NCBI RefSeq assembly: GCF_026167525.1
Contig: NZ_CP110679.1
Location: 1,847,501-1,911,500 of the forward strand
Origin: Sphingomonas sp. M1-B02
GTDB lineage: Bacteria; Pseudomonadota; Alphaproteobacteria; Sphingomonadales; Sphingomonadaceae
Length of the DNA: 64,000 nt
Direction: 5' to 3'
The notes under the pieces are model-generated. The model was not told the origin of the DNA, did no database searches, and saw only the letters and a list, made by a program, of their open reading frames with translations. Shown here one piece after another: positions 1-10,259 of the stretch. A program made the position numbers and the translations under genes. The first letter of the stretch is position 1. Every line of letters begins with the position of its first letter.

Positions 1-433
1 GCGGTTCGCGGTCCTGGCGGGGCTCGCGATCGGGACGCGCGTCGCGCTGCTGGCGGGGCTGCTCGTCGCGCGGCTGCTCGTCGCGATTGCCTTCGGACTC
101 GAAGCCGAAATCCTCGTCGTCGCCGTCGATATCGTTGCGCGGGAGGCGCTGCTGCGGCTGATTGGGGTTCGCTTCCTCGAAGCGCGAGCGGGTTTCGCTC
201 AACACCCGAAAATAATGGTCGGCGAACTGGAGATAATATTCGGCGTTGACCCGATCGCCCTGCATCTGCGCGTCGCGGGCAAGGCTCTTATATTTTTCGA
301 GCAACTGGGCGGCATTGCCGCGGGCGCGATTGTCGATGCGATTGCCATTGCCTTGATTGGCGTTGCCGCCACCGGGGCGCTGCTGACCACCACGACCGCG
401 ACGGCGGCCGTTATTAGCCTGACGATTGTTCAT
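1..433 (-). CDS. DUF4167 domain protein, C-terminus outside window
   Basis: The protein reads MNNRQANNGRRRGRGGQQ and then a Gly/Asn/Arg-rich low-complexity stretch. A conserved helical block follows (residues about 35-75, including AAQLLEKYKSLARDA and NAEYYLQFADHYFRVL), and then a highly charged Asp/Glu/Arg/Gln-rich tail that runs off the left edge. The RG-rich start plus the YYLQFADHYFR block is typical of the alphaproteobacterial DUF4167 family, often suspected to bind nucleic acid; its molecular function is not established. It lies downstream of prmC on the same strand, the usual alphaproteobacterial order prfA-prmC-DUF4167, but a 253-base gap (434-686) with no other visible gene suggests it may have its own promoter. 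At least 144 residues are present. Confidence 0.85.
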   Translation of the reverse strand, partial: MNNRQANNGRRRGRGGQQRPGGGNANQGNGNRIDNRARGNAAQLLEKYKSLARDAQMQGDRVNAEYYLQFADHYFRVLSETRSRFEEANPNQPQQRLPRNDIDGDDEDFGFESEGNRDEQPRDEQPRQQRDARPDREPRQDREP

Positions 434-686
434 CAAGGTCTGTCTGTCCTGTCTACTTAAGCCGTCCGTCGATCCATCAATGGTCCCGGATGCAGTTTCA
501 AATCGGGGAGCGCCGGTTACCGGCATTCCACCCGCCATGGCCGCCGGACTGCAGCGGCTCGCATGACATGGAGTAGGCCTTAGCCCTATATTTCAACGAC
601 TTGTTGAAAGTGCCTTGCCCCGGCCCGTTCTTAGCCCGTGCAGCATCAATCTCCAAGAGGAAATATTGGGACGTCTGCACATCCTT

Positions 687-1617
687 TCAAGTAAGGCGCA
701 CGACGCGGGGCCGACCGGCCAGGTCCGCATGCACCTGGGACGCCAGCCCCTGCGCGGCCGCCAGCGCCGAAACCGCCTCCGCCTGGGTCCAGCCGATCTC
801 GAGAATCGCGCAGCCGCCCGGGGCGATCATTCGCGGCAGATCGGGGAGAATGCGGCGATAGTCGTCGAGCCCCCCTGCCCCCGCATATAAAGCCGAGGCG
901 GGCTCATGCTCGCGGACTTCGGGGGGAAGCCGCTCCTCGGTGCCGATATAAGGCGGATTGGCGAGGATAAGGTCGAAACGCTTGGCGATCCCCGCGGCCC
1001 AGTCGCCGGCTCGAAATTGCACGCGATCGGCCATGCCGAGGCGATCGGCGTTCGCACGTGCATAAGAGAGTGCGTCTTCGGAAGCGTCGATGCCAAGGCC
1101 GCGGGCCTGCGGCCAATGATCGAGCGCGGCGAGCAGCAGCGTGCCGGGGCCGGTGCCGAGATCGAGGATCGTCGCCGGGGCGCAGCTTCCGAAATGGTCG
1201 ATCGCGGCTTCGATCAGGGTTTCGCTGTCCGGCCGCGGGATCAGCGCGCCGGGGCCGACCATCAGGTCGATCGTCCAAAAGGCGCGGGTGCCGGTTATGT
1301 AGGCGATCGGCTCGTGGGCGAGGCGGCGCTGGAGGAGGGGGGCGAAGCCGTCCGGGGCGAGATCATCGAGGTGGCGGAGGAGGAGAGTTTCGCGGGAGAC
1401 GCCTAGCGCGTGGGCCATGAGGAGTTCGGCGTCGAGGCGGGGGGTGGCTGAAGTTGGGGTGAGTTGGCGCGTCGCTTCCGCGAGGGCTGCCCTGATCTTG
1501 AGCCCCTCCCCTTCAGGGGAGGGCTTGGGGGTGGGGGATGTCTCACCGAGACTTTCGCCCGCGGATGGCCCCCACCCCAACCCCTCCCCTGAAGGGGAGG
1601 GGCTTTTCTCGTCCCTT

Positions 1618-1625
<8 letters not shown>
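687..1625 (-). CDS. prmC: Peptide chain release factor N5-glutamine methyltransferase
   Basis: PrmC methylates the glutamine of the GGQ motif of release factors RF1 and RF2, using S-adenosylmethionine. The SAM-binding motif [14 protein letters not shown] (around residue 137) and the catalytic NPPY motif in [15 protein letters not shown] (around residue 205) are both present. The gene follows prfA, its substrate gene, and the ATG overlaps the prfA stop by 8 bases, which suggests translational coupling. Residues 8-42 (rich in PSPSGEG and PSPEGEG) are encoded by an inverted repeat and are not PrmC-like; family homology begins at about [13 protein letters not shown] (residue 44). No ATG or GTG in frame lies between 1625 and the homologous region, only one TTG, so the repeat is probably translated. 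Total 312 aa, longer than the usual 270-290. Confidence 0.9.
1501..1604. repeat. Inverted repeat, CCCCTCCC class, inside prmC
   Basis: Two nearly complementary arms of about 36 bases (1501-1536 and 1569-1604), each beginning or ending with AGCCCCTCCCCTTCAGGGG or its complement, are separated by 32 bases. Similar CCCCTCC/GGGGAGG pairs occur at 41068-41192 and 48531-48668. The element lies in the 5' coding region of prmC and is open in that frame throughout. Confidence 0.85.
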
Positions 1626-2688
<1,063 letters not shown>

Positions 2689-2710
2689 ATCCGTTCCCCT
2701 GCGAAGCCCG

Positions 2711-2815
2711 GTTCCCCTGCGAAGGCAGGGGCCCAGACTCGGCGCACTGCGCCGACGTGCACGCTACCGCGTGCGATTGAGTTGAAGGGCTGGGCCCCTG
2801 CCTTCGCAGGGGAAC
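2711..2815. repeat. Inverted repeat between hisS and prfA
   Basis: Two perfectly complementary 26-base arms (2711-2736 and 2790-2815), starting GTTCCCCTGCGAAGGCAGGG, flank a 53-base spacer. A partial extra copy of the arm start lies just before it at about 2693. The element fills nearly all of the hisS-prfA intergenic space and could form a long hairpin in a hisS-prfA transcript. Confidence 0.9.
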
Positions 2816-2824
2816 AAGGGGGCT

Positions 2825-4072
2825 TCACTGCTTGCCCGCCATGGTCTGCAGGAGCGCCTCTACGCGTTGCTGCTCGGGCGTTCCGGGTGCGGAGCGCGCA
2901 TTGCCCTTGGCCCGATCACCCTCCCAGACGAGGCCGACGATCACCTTGGCATTCACCTTGGCCGCCTTGTCATAACGCTTCTTCGGCGAGCCCGTCGCGA
3001 TCATCTCGGCGGAAAGCCCGCTGGCGCGAAATGCCTTGAGCGCGCGTGTGCCGAACGCAAGCGCGCGATCATCCTCTACTGCGACCACGACGTCCGGCTG
3101 ATTGGCCAGCGGCTCCTCAATCAGCATCGCCAGCCGCTCGACGCCCGCGGCCCAGCCCACGCCCGGCGTCGCGGGCCCGCCGAGCGAGCCGATCAGCCCG
3201 TCATAGCGTCCGCCCGCGAGCACCGTCCCCTGCGCGCCGAGCCGATCGGTGACGAACTCGAACGCAGTGTGGCGATAATAGTCCAGCCCGCGCACCAGCC
3301 GGGCGTTGCGGGTCCACGCCACGCCGGCCGCATCGAGCCCGTCGGTCACCGCCTTGAAGAAGGCCGCGGCCTCCTCGGTCAGATAGGCGTCGATATCGGG
3401 CGCGCTGTCGGCGATCGGGCGGTCGCGCGGGTCCTTCGAATCGAGGATCCGCAGCGGGTTTTTCTCCAGCCGCGCGACGCTGTCCTCCGACAGATCTCCG
3501 CGATGCGCCTCGAAATGCGCGACCAGGGCCGCGCGCCAGGCGTCGCGCGTCGCGGCGTCGCCCAGCGTGTTGAGCTGGAGCGTCACGCCGTCGGCAATGC
3601 CCAGTTCGTGGAGCAACTGATCGGCCAGCACGAGCAGTTCGACATCGGCGGCGGGCTCGGCCGCGCCGATGATCTCGGCGTCGATCTGATGGAACTGGCG
3701 GAAGCGGCCCTTTTGCGGGCGCTCGTAGCGGAACACCGGGCCCGAGGTGACCAGCTTCATCGGGGCATGCTGCTGCCAGCCCTCGGTGATGAAGGCGCGG
3801 CAGATGCCGGCGGTGAATTCGGGGCGCAGCGTGATCGAATCGCCGCCGCGATCCTCGAACGTATACATCTCCTTCGAGACGACGTCCGAGGTCTCGCCCA
3901 TGCTGCGCGCGAACACATTGGTCGCCTCGAAGATGGGGATGTCGACGCGCTGAAAGCAATAAAGCTTCCGCACGCGATCGAACGCTTCGAGAACGGCTGC
4001 GAAGCGCCGCTGCTCGTCGCCGAAAATGTCCTGGGTGCCCCGGATCCGCTTGGGGGTTTCGATACGTGCCAT
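2825..4072 (-). CDS. hisS: Histidyl-tRNA synthetase
   Basis: Class II aminoacyl-tRNA synthetase that charges tRNA-His. The start [20 protein letters not shown] at 4072 matches family N-termini; an in-frame start at 4159 would add 29 residues unlike the family, so it was not chosen. Visible motifs are the motif 2 region [18 protein letters not shown], the histidine-specific [15 protein letters not shown] and GGRYDGLIG, and the motif 3 region [16 protein letters not shown]-terminal anticodon-binding domain ([14 protein letters not shown] onward) completes 415 aa. It is transcribed away from the RND efflux operon and toward prfA. Confidence 0.96.
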   Translation of the reverse strand: MARIETPKRIRGTQDIFGDEQRRFAAVLEAFDRVRKLYCFQRVDIPIFEATNVFARSMGETSDVVSKEMYTFEDRGGDSITLRPEFTAGICRAFITEGWQQHAPMKLVTSGPVFRYERPQKGRFRQFHQIDAEIIGAAEPAADVELLVLADQLLHELGIADGVTLQLNTLGDAATRDAWRAALVAHFEAHRGDLSEDSVARLEKNPLRILDSKDPRDRPIADSAPDIDAYLTEEAAAFFKAVTDGLDAAGVAWTRNARLVRGLDYYRHTAFEFVTDRLGAQGTVLAGGRYDGLIGSLGGPATPGVGWAAGVERLAMLIEEPLANQPDVVVAVEDDRALAFGTRALKAFRASGLSAEMIATGSPKKRYDKAAKVNAKVIVGLVWEGDRAKGNARSAPGTPEQQRVEALLQTMAGKQ

Positions 4073-4138
4073 TGCGGGCGGGTTTCTAGGGCGTTGCGCG
4101 GCGTTGCGCCACTCCCCTTTCGCGACGCGCATACATCC

Positions 4139-4167
4139 TTGCAAACAAGGCCGACACATCTTGATAC
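4139..4167 (+). promoter_or_regulatory. Candidate sigma70-type promoter for efflux operon
   Basis: TTGCAA (4139-4144) and TGATAC (4162-4167) are spaced by 17 bases in the 185-base divergent gap between hisS and the RND adaptor gene. The -10 match is imperfect and nothing else confirms it. Confidence 0.3.
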
Positions 4168-4257
4168 ATTTCTAAGGTGGAACGGGCGCAACCGCCTGCG
4201 TATGAGCGAGTTAGGCATAGACCGCGTCGCTCCGGACGCCCTTAGCGGATCGAACTC

Positions 4258-5469
4258 TTGATATCGAACGAACCGACCAGCCTTCGCCGATCGGGCCCCG
4301 TGCTCATGGCCGTGGCATTGATTGTTAGCGCCTGCAGCAGCGGCGAGGCCGAGAAGAGCGGCGGACGCGGCCAGACCGGGCCCGCGCAGGTCGGGTTCGT
4401 CGTCGTGCAGCCCACCAGCGTGCCGGTCGTCACCGAGCTTTCGGGACGGGTGACCGCCTTCCAGATGTCCGAGGTGCGGCCGCAAGTGGCGGGGATCATC
4501 CGGGAACGCTTCTTCGAGGAAGGATCGATCGTCCAGGCGGGGCAGATGCTCTACCAGATCGATCCCAGCATCTATCAGGCGCAGGTCTCCGAGGCGTCGG
4601 CGAACCTGCAGAGCGCGCGCGCCACCGCCCAGGCGGCGCAGGTGCGCGCCGAACGCTTCCGTCCGCTCGCGCAGATGCAAGCCGTCAGCGCGCAGGATTA
4701 TACCGACGCGGCGGCCCAGGCCCGTCAGGCCCAGGCAGCGGTCGCGCAAAGCAACGCCCAGCTGCAGACCGCCCAGATCAACCTGCGCTTCACCAAGGTG
4801 CCTGCGCCGATCACCGGCCGCATCGGGCGATCCTTGTTCACCAAGGGCGCGCTGGTCACCACCAACCAGACCGAACCGCTTGCGGTCATCCAGCGGCTCG
4901 ACCCGATATTCGTCGACATTCAGCAATCCTCGGCGGACCTGCTTTCGCTGCGCCGCGCGCTGGCGGCCGGCGGCAACGCTCCCACGACTGCCCCGGTGCG
5001 GCTGACGCTGGAGGACGGCAGCGATTACGGGCTCACCGGCACGGTCGAATTTTCGGAAGTGGTGGTGAGCGAGAATACCGGAACGGTGACACTGCGGGCG
5101 CGCTTCGCCAATCCGCAGGGGCTGCTGCTGCCGGGCATGTTCGTCCGCGCGGCGTTTGCGCAGGCGATCGATACGCAGGCGTTCCTGGTCCCCCAGGCGG
5201 GGCTTTCGCGCGATCCCAAGGGCAATGCGACGGTCTATGTCGTCGGCCCGGGCAACCGCGCGGTGGCCCGCACCGTGATCGCCACGCGCACGATCGGCCC
5301 GAACTGGGTGGTGACGCAGGGGCTGGCCGCGGGCGACAGGGTGATCGTCCAGGGCACCGCCAATCTGCGCCCCGACGCCGAACTCCGGCCGGTTCCCGTC
5401 ACTACGCCGCAGCGGATCGAGGCGCCGAAGGGCGGCCAGAGCGCAACGGCCAAGGCCAAAGGCGGCTGA
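4258..5469 (+). CDS. RND efflux periplasmic adaptor (membrane fusion) lipoprotein
   Basis: Links an inner-membrane RND pump to an outer-membrane channel. The N-terminus has a basic RRSGP segment, a hydrophobic core and a lipobox IVSAC, so it is probably a lipoprotein with the acylated Cys near residue 24. The TTG at 4258 was chosen because an internal ATG at 4306 would lose the basic n-region. The MexA/AcrA order is visible: lipoyl-like halves (ELSGRVTAFQMSEVRPQVAG and FTKVPAPITGRIG), an Ala/Gln-rich coiled-coil hairpin between them (about residues 100-175), then beta-barrel and membrane-proximal domains. At 403 aa it has typical length. It is the first gene of a three-gene operon, with 6 bases to the pump gene. 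No regulator gene lies next to it. Confidence 0.92.
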   Translation: MISNEPTSLRRSGPVLMAVALIVSACSSGEAEKSGGRGQTGPAQVGFVVVQPTSVPVVTELSGRVTAFQMSEVRPQVAGIIRERFFEEGSIVQAGQMLYQIDPSIYQAQVSEASANLQSARATAQAAQVRAERFRPLAQMQAVSAQDYTDAAAQARQAQAAVAQSNAQLQTAQINLRFTKVPAPITGRIGRSLFTKGALVTTNQTEPLAVIQRLDPIFVDIQQSSADLLSLRRALAAGGNAPTTAPVRLTLEDGSDYGLTGTVEFSEVVVSENTGTVTLRARFANPQGLLLPGMFVRAAFAQAIDTQAFLVPQAGLSRDPKGNATVYVVGPGNRAVARTVIATRTIGPNWVVTQGLAAGDRVIVQGTANLRPDAELRPVPVTTPQRIEAPKGGQSATAKAKGG

Positions 5470-5475
5470 TCCCGC

Positions 5476-8400
5476 ATGTCGCGTATCTTCATCGATCGCC
5501 CGATCTTCGCCTGGGTGATCGCGATCATCGTAATGCTGAGTGGCTTGGGGGCGATCTATTCGCTTCCGATTGCGCAATATCCCGATGTCGCCCCGCCGCA
5601 GGTCAACGTTCGCGCCACCTATCCGGGCGCGTCGGCCGAGACGGTGCAGAACAGCGTCACCCAGGTGATCGAGCAGCAGCTCACCGGCATCGACGGCCTG
5701 CTCTATTTCAGCTCCTCTTCCTCCTCGCGCGGACAGGCGAGCATCAGCGTCACCTTCGAGAAGGGTACCGATCCCGATATCGCCCAGGTCCAGGTGCAGA
5801 ACCAGGTCCAGCAAGCCTTGTCGCGGCTGCCGCAGCAGGTGCAGCAGCAAGGGCTGCGCGTCACCAAGTCGAACGCCGATTCGCTGCTGCTCGTCGGCGT
5901 CTATGACGAGACCGACCAGCGCACCAACCAGGACGTCTCCGACTGGATGGCGTCGAACATGCAGGACACGCTGGCGCGCGTGCCGGGGGTGGGCGACACC
6001 AACGTCTTCGGCGCGCCCTATGCGATGCGGATCTGGCTGAACCCGGACCGGCTGGCCAGCTATGCGCTGATGCCGGGCGACGTGATCACCGCGATCCAGA
6101 ACCAGAATACCGAAGTGGCGGCGGGCGAAATCGGCGGCCAGCCGCAGCCCAGCGAGCAGATGCTCAATGCCACGGTCACCGCGCAATCGCGGATGCAGAC
6201 CCCCGAGCAGTTCCGCAACATCATTCTCAAGACCGAAACCAGCGGCGCCAACGTGCTGCTCAGCGACGTCGCGCGCGTGGAGCTGGGAGCGGAAAGCTAT
6301 AATGCGGTCAGCCGGGTCAATCGCCATCCCGGTGCCGGAATCTCGATCAGCCTGGCCCCCGGCGCGGACGCGCTGGAGACTGCCGAGCTGGTGAAGGCCG
6401 AAGTGGCCAAGATCGCCACCAGCTTCCCCCCGGGATTCAACTACGCCTACGCCAACGACACGACCGGATTCATCAAGCTTTCGATCGAGGAAGTGGTGAA
6501 GACGCTGATCGAGGCGATCATCCTGGTCGTGATCGTGATCTTCGTGTTCCTGCAGAGCTGGCGCGCGACGTTGATCCCGTTCATCGCGGTGCCGGTGGTG
6601 CTGCTGGGCACCTTCGCGGTCTTTTACGCGCTTGGCTTCTCGATCAACACGCTCACCCTGTTCGGGCTGGTGCTGGCGATCGGCATGCTCGTCGACGATG
6701 CCATCGTCGTGGTGGAGAATGTCGAGCGGCTGATGGAGGAGGATCCCGAACTCAGCCCGCGCGACGCCACGATCCAGTCGATGGAGCAGATCCAGTTCGC
6801 GCTGGTGGGAATCACGCTGGTGCTCGTCGCCGTCTTCTTGCCGATGGCCTTTTTCGGCGGATCGACGGGCGTGATCTACCGTCAATTCTCGGTGACGATC
6901 GTATCGTCGATGGTCCTGTCGGCGGGCGTTGCACTGATCCTGACGCCCGCGCTCACCTCTACCCTGCTCAAGCGCAAGCAGGACGAGAAAGAGAGCTTCA
7001 TCAGCCGCCGCTTCCCGAAGGTGGGCCGCTTCTTCACGCGCGCCAGCGAGAAGTTCAACACCACCTTCGACCGGGGCGTCGATCGCTATGGCCGATCGGT
7101 CAGCTATGTCGTCGATCGCAAATGGATCTTCCTGCTGATCTACGCCGCGATCTGCCTGTTGCTCGTGCTGATGTTCGTGCGATTGCCCACCGGCTTCCTG
7201 CCGAGCGAGGACCAGGGCGCGGCCTCGGTCCAGTTCCGGCTGCCCGCCGGCGCCACCCAAAGCCGGACGCAGGAAGTCCAGCGCGCGATCGAACGCTATT
7301 TCACCGAGCAGGAGGGCAAGAATGTCGCCACGATGTTCACGGTCACCGGCGGCGGCGGGGGCGGCGGCGCGAGCGGGCAGAATACCGGCCAGGGCTTCCT
7401 CAACCTGACGGACTGGAGCCAGCGCAAGGGTTCGGAGAATGGCGCAGATGCGATCGTTGCGCGCGCATCGGGCGCGTTCCGCAACTTCCGCGATGCCCAG
7501 GTCTTCGCATTGGTGCCGCCGGCGATCCGCGGGCTGGGCCAATCGACCGGCTTCTCGATGCAGCTCCAGAACACCAGCGGGATGTCGCGCGAGGAATTCG
7601 CCGCGGCGCGCGAGAAGCTGCTCCAGCTTGCCGCGGGCGACCCGGCACTTACCGCCGTGCGCCTGACCGATCTGCCGGACGTCGCGACGCTCCAGGTCGA
7701 CTTCGACCAGCAGAAGCTTGCAGCGCTCGGGCTGAGCCAGGGCGACGTCAATGCGACGTTGGCGACCGCCTGGGGCGGGCGCTACGTCAACGATTTCATC
7801 GATCGCGGCCGGGTGAAGCGAGTCTTCGTGCAGGGCGACGCGCAGTTCCGCGCCTCGCCCGACAATATCGGCGAATGGTTCGTGCGCAATCGCAACGGCC
7901 AGATGGCGCCGTTCACCTCTTTCGCGCAGACGAGCTGGTCGACCGCACCGACGACGCTCTCGCGCTTCCAGGGCGTCCCTTCGTTCGAGATCCAGGGCCA
8001 GGCGGCGCCGGGACAGAGTTCGGGCGAGGCGATGGACCGCATCCAGGCGCTGGCCGCGCAGATACCGGGCACGGCCGTTGCCTGGTCGGGGCTCTCTTAT
8101 CAGGAGCGGCTCTCCTCGGGGCAGGCGCCCTTGCTTTACACCGTCTCGCTGATCGTCGTGTTCCTGTGCCTGGCGGCACTCTATGAAAGCTGGTCGATCC
8201 CGCTCGCGGTGCTGCTGGTCATCCCGCTCGGGCTGGTCGGGGCGATCTTCGCGGTGACGCTGCGGGGCCTGCAGAACGACGTCTATCTCCAGATCGGTCT
8301 GCTGACGACGATGGGGCTCGCCGCGAAGAATGCGATCCTGATGATCGAATTCGCCGAGCGTGCCGAAAAGGAAGGCAAGCGCGTTATCGACGCCGCGATC

Positions 8401-8661
8401 GAAGCCGCGCGGATCCGGCTGCGGCCGATCCTGATGACCAGCCTCGCCTTCATCTTCGGCGTACTGCCGCTGGCGATCTCGACCGGGGCGGGCGCGAACA
8501 GCCGGATCGCGATCGGCACCTCGGTGATCGGCGGCATGCTTACCGCGACGATCCTGGCGATCTTCTACATCCCCTTGTTCTTCGTGCTGGTGCGCCGCGG
8601 CGTGCGCGATGGATTGAAAGCGCTGCGCGATCGCCGCAGGCGCCCGGAGGCCACGGCATGA
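5476..8661 (+). CDS. RND multidrug efflux transporter, AcrB/MexB (HAE1) type
   Basis: Inner-membrane proton-driven pump of 1061 aa, normal for the HAE1 family. The start MSRIFIDRPIFAWVIAIIVM is canonical. The proton-relay aspartates are in TM4 (GMLVDDAIVVVENVERLM), the conserved lysine is in TM10 (GLAAKNAILMIEFAER), and the two large periplasmic loops (about residues 30-335 and 565-870) are of expected size. A short glycine run (TGGGGGGGASGQ) sits in the second loop. The stop overlaps the start of the outer-membrane gene (ATGA). Substrates cannot be read from sequence; typical ones are hydrophobic drugs, dyes and solvents. Confidence 0.95.
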   Translation: MSRIFIDRPIFAWVIAIIVMLSGLGAIYSLPIAQYPDVAPPQVNVRATYPGASAETVQNSVTQVIEQQLTGIDGLLYFSSSSSSRGQASISVTFEKGTDPDIAQVQVQNQVQQALSRLPQQVQQQGLRVTKSNADSLLLVGVYDETDQRTNQDVSDWMASNMQDTLARVPGVGDTNVFGAPYAMRIWLNPDRLASYALMPGDVITAIQNQNTEVAAGEIGGQPQPSEQMLNATVTAQSRMQTPEQFRNIILKTETSGANVLLSDVARVELGAESYNAVSRVNRHPGAGISISLAPGADALETAELVKAEVAKIATSFPPGFNYAYANDTTGFIKLSIEEVVKTLIEAIILVVIVIFVFLQSWRATLIPFIAVPVVLLGTFAVFYALGFSINTLTLFGLVLAIGMLVDDAIVVVENVERLMEEDPELSPRDATIQSMEQIQFALVGITLVLVAVFLPMAFFGGSTGVIYRQFSVTIVSSMVLSAGVALILTPALTSTLLKRKQDEKESFISRRFPKVGRFFTRASEKFNTTFDRGVDRYGRSVSYVVDRKWIFLLIYAAICLLLVLMFVRLPTGFLPSEDQGAASVQFRLPAGATQSRTQEVQRAIERYFTEQEGKNVATMFTVTGGGGGGGASGQNTGQGFLNLTDWSQRKGSENGADAIVARASGAFRNFRDAQVFALVPPAIRGLGQSTGFSMQLQNTSGMSREEFAAAREKLLQLAAGDPALTAVRLTDLPDVATLQVDFDQQKLAALGLSQGDVNATLATAWGGRYVNDFIDRGRVKRVFVQGDAQFRASPDNIGEWFVRNRNGQMAPFTSFAQTSWSTAPTTLSRFQGVPSFEIQGQAAPGQSSGEAMDRIQALAAQIPGTAVAWSGLSYQERLSSGQAPLLYTVSLIVVFLCLAALYESWSIPLAVLLVIPLGLVGAIFAVTLRGLQNDVYLQIGLLTTMGLAAKNAILMIEFAERAEKEGKRVIDAAIEAARIRLRPILMTSLAFIFGVLPLAISTGAGANSRIAIGTSVIGGMLTATILAIFYIPLFFVLVRRGVRDGLKALRDRRRRPEATA

Positions 8662-10166
8662 ACCGGCTGATCCTGCTGCTGGCGGCAAGCGCGCTGAGCG
8701 GCTGCGCATCGATGGCGCCCAAATATGTCCAGCCCGCCGCGCCCGTGCCCCCTTCCTGGCCGGTCGGCGACGCCTATCTGGCGCAGAGCGAGGCGGCGCT
8801 GCCGGCGGTGACCTATCGCGACATCTTCCGTGACGCGCGGCTGCAGGCGCTGATCGAGCAGGCCCTGGTCAACAATCGCGATCTGCGGATCGCCGCTGCC
8901 AATATCCGGGCCGCGCGCGAGCAATATCGCATCCAGCGCGCGAATCGGCTTCCCCTGATCGGCGCGGGCGCGGGCGCGACCGTGACCGGCGGCGATCGCA
9001 CCAGCGGCACGAGCGGCAACAACAGCGGGACCGGCACGGGCACAGGCACGGGCACGGGCACCGGCGCCGTCCCCAGCAATTCAGGCACCCGGACCAATTT
9101 CTCTGCCGATGTCGGCGTCACGGGCTTCGAACTCGATCTGTTCGGGCGCGTGGCGTCGCTGACCGAAGCCGAGCAGAACCGCTTTTTCGCGACCGAGGCG
9201 GGGGCACGGGCGACCAGGCTGACGCTGATCGGCGACATCGCCGACGCCTGGCTCAATCACGCCGCCGATGCGAGCCTGCTCAAGATCGCGGAAGACACCG
9301 CCACCAGCGCGCAGAGCAGCGTGCGGCTGACGCGTGCGCGGCTGGAGGGCGGCGTCGCGCCGCGCACCGACCTGCGCCAAGCCGAGCAGGTGCTCGAAGC
9401 CGCACGCGCCGATCTGGCCGAACAGCGCACCGCGCTGGCCCAGGATATCAACGCGCTGCAATTGCTGGTGGGGGCGACGATCGATCCGGCCACGCTGCCA
9501 GCATCAATCGAGCAGGCCGGCACGACCGTGGCCGAATTGCCGGCGGGGGTGGATTCGGGAGTGCTGCTGCGCCGGCCCGACGTCGTGCAGGCAGAATATC
9601 AGCTGCGTGCGGCGAATGCCGAGATCGGCGCGGCGCGCGCGGCCCTGTTCCCCCGGATCACGCTCACCGGGCTGCTGGGCCTGGCAAGCAATGCGTTGAC
9701 CGGACTGTTCAGCGGCGGCGCCTTCGCCTGGTCGGGCGGCGCGGATCTGAACTATCCGATCTTCAGCGGTGGCGCGGCGCAGGCCAATGTGCGGCTGAGC
9801 CAGGCGCAGCGCGACGCCGCGGTGGCCAATTACGAGCGCGCGATCCAGATCGCCTTCCGCGAAGTCTCCGACGCGCTGGCGCGCCGCGGCACGATCGTCG
9901 AGCAGATCCGCGCGACCGCCGCGCAGACCGAGGCGGCGGCGGACACCTATCGGCTGACCGAGGCGCGCTATCGCGGCGGGATCGACACCTTCCTGAGCAG
10001 CCTCGATGCACAGCGCTCGCTTTATGCGGCGCAACGCTCGCTGGTGAATACGCAGTTGGTGCGGGCGAGCAATCTGGTGACCTTGTATCGCACGCTGGGT
10101 GGCGATTCACTCCTGCAGGCGACGCCGCAGGGACCCGTGCCGGTCAACGCGTCCGCAAACAATTAG
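8658..10166 (+). CDS. Outer-membrane efflux lipoprotein, NodT/OprM family
   Basis: TolC-like channel completing the tripartite pump. The signal peptide MNRLILLLAASALSGC ends in a clear lipobox (LSGC), predicting an N-acylated Cys at residue 16. Two OEP repeats are visible as long Ala/Gln-rich helical hairpins (about residues 60-290 and 300-480), including VLLRRPDVVQAEYQLRAANA, a strong signature of the NodT subfamily. At 502 aa it is slightly long; the extra length is a low-complexity Gly/Thr stretch near residues 124-137 encoded by a hexamer repeat. It overlaps the pump gene by 4 bases and ends the operon. Confidence 0.93.
   Translation: MNRLILLLAASALSGCASMAPKYVQPAAPVPPSWPVGDAYLAQSEAALPAVTYRDIFRDARLQALIEQALVNNRDLRIAAANIRAAREQYRIQRANRLPLIGAGAGATVTGGDRTSGTSGNNSGTGTGTGTGTGTGAVPSNSGTRTNFSADVGVTGFELDLFGRVASLTEAEQNRFFATEAGARATRLTLIGDIADAWLNHAADASLLKIAEDTATSAQSSVRLTRARLEGGVAPRTDLRQAEQVLEAARADLAEQRTALAQDINALQLLVGATIDPATLPASIEQAGTTVAELPAGVDSGVLLRRPDVVQAEYQLRAANAEIGAARAALFPRITLTGLLGLASNALTGLFSGGAFAWSGGADLNYPIFSGGAAQANVRLSQAQRDAAVANYERAIQIAFREVSDALARRGTIVEQIRATAAQTEAAADTYRLTEARYRGGIDTFLSSLDAQRSLYAAQRSLVNTQLVRASNLVTLYRTLGGDSLLQATPQGPVPVNASANN
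9028..9066 (+). repeat. In-frame hexamer microsatellite in outer-membrane channel gene
   Basis: Six to seven degenerate copies of GGCACG/GGCACC/GGCACA encode an alternating Gly-Thr run. Because the unit is 6 bases, copy-number change keeps the reading frame and would alter only loop length. Confidence 0.85.
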
Positions 10167-10167
10167 C

Positions 10168-10250
10168 CGTCCTCCCGGCGAAAGCCGGGATCCAGGGTGG
10201 CGGAGGTCCGACCTGCTTGGCTCCGGGTCCCGGCTTTCGCCGGGATGACG
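10168..10250. repeat. Inverted repeat, GTCATCCC class
   Basis: Imperfect arms of about 25 bases (10168-10192, and 10225-10250 ending CGCCGGGATGACG) flank a 32-base spacer. It lies between the convergent ends of the efflux operon and the dgoA operon, where it could act as a two-way transcription stop. Confidence 0.85.
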
Positions 10251-10259
10251 CTAGGGTGG

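Noticed and set aside
498..680. 60-aa minus-strand open frame between prmC and the DUF4167 gene
   Set aside because: No motif and no good ribosome site were noticed, and composition looks non-coding.
4073..4159. 29-residue N-terminal extension of HisS
   Set aside because: The extra residues are unlike the family and [12 protein letters not shown] is the normal start.
3757..8709. Very long minus-strand open frame opposite the RND efflux genes
   Set aside because: It is a high-GC shadow of the efflux operon and hisS, with Arg/Asp/His-rich random composition and no family motifs.
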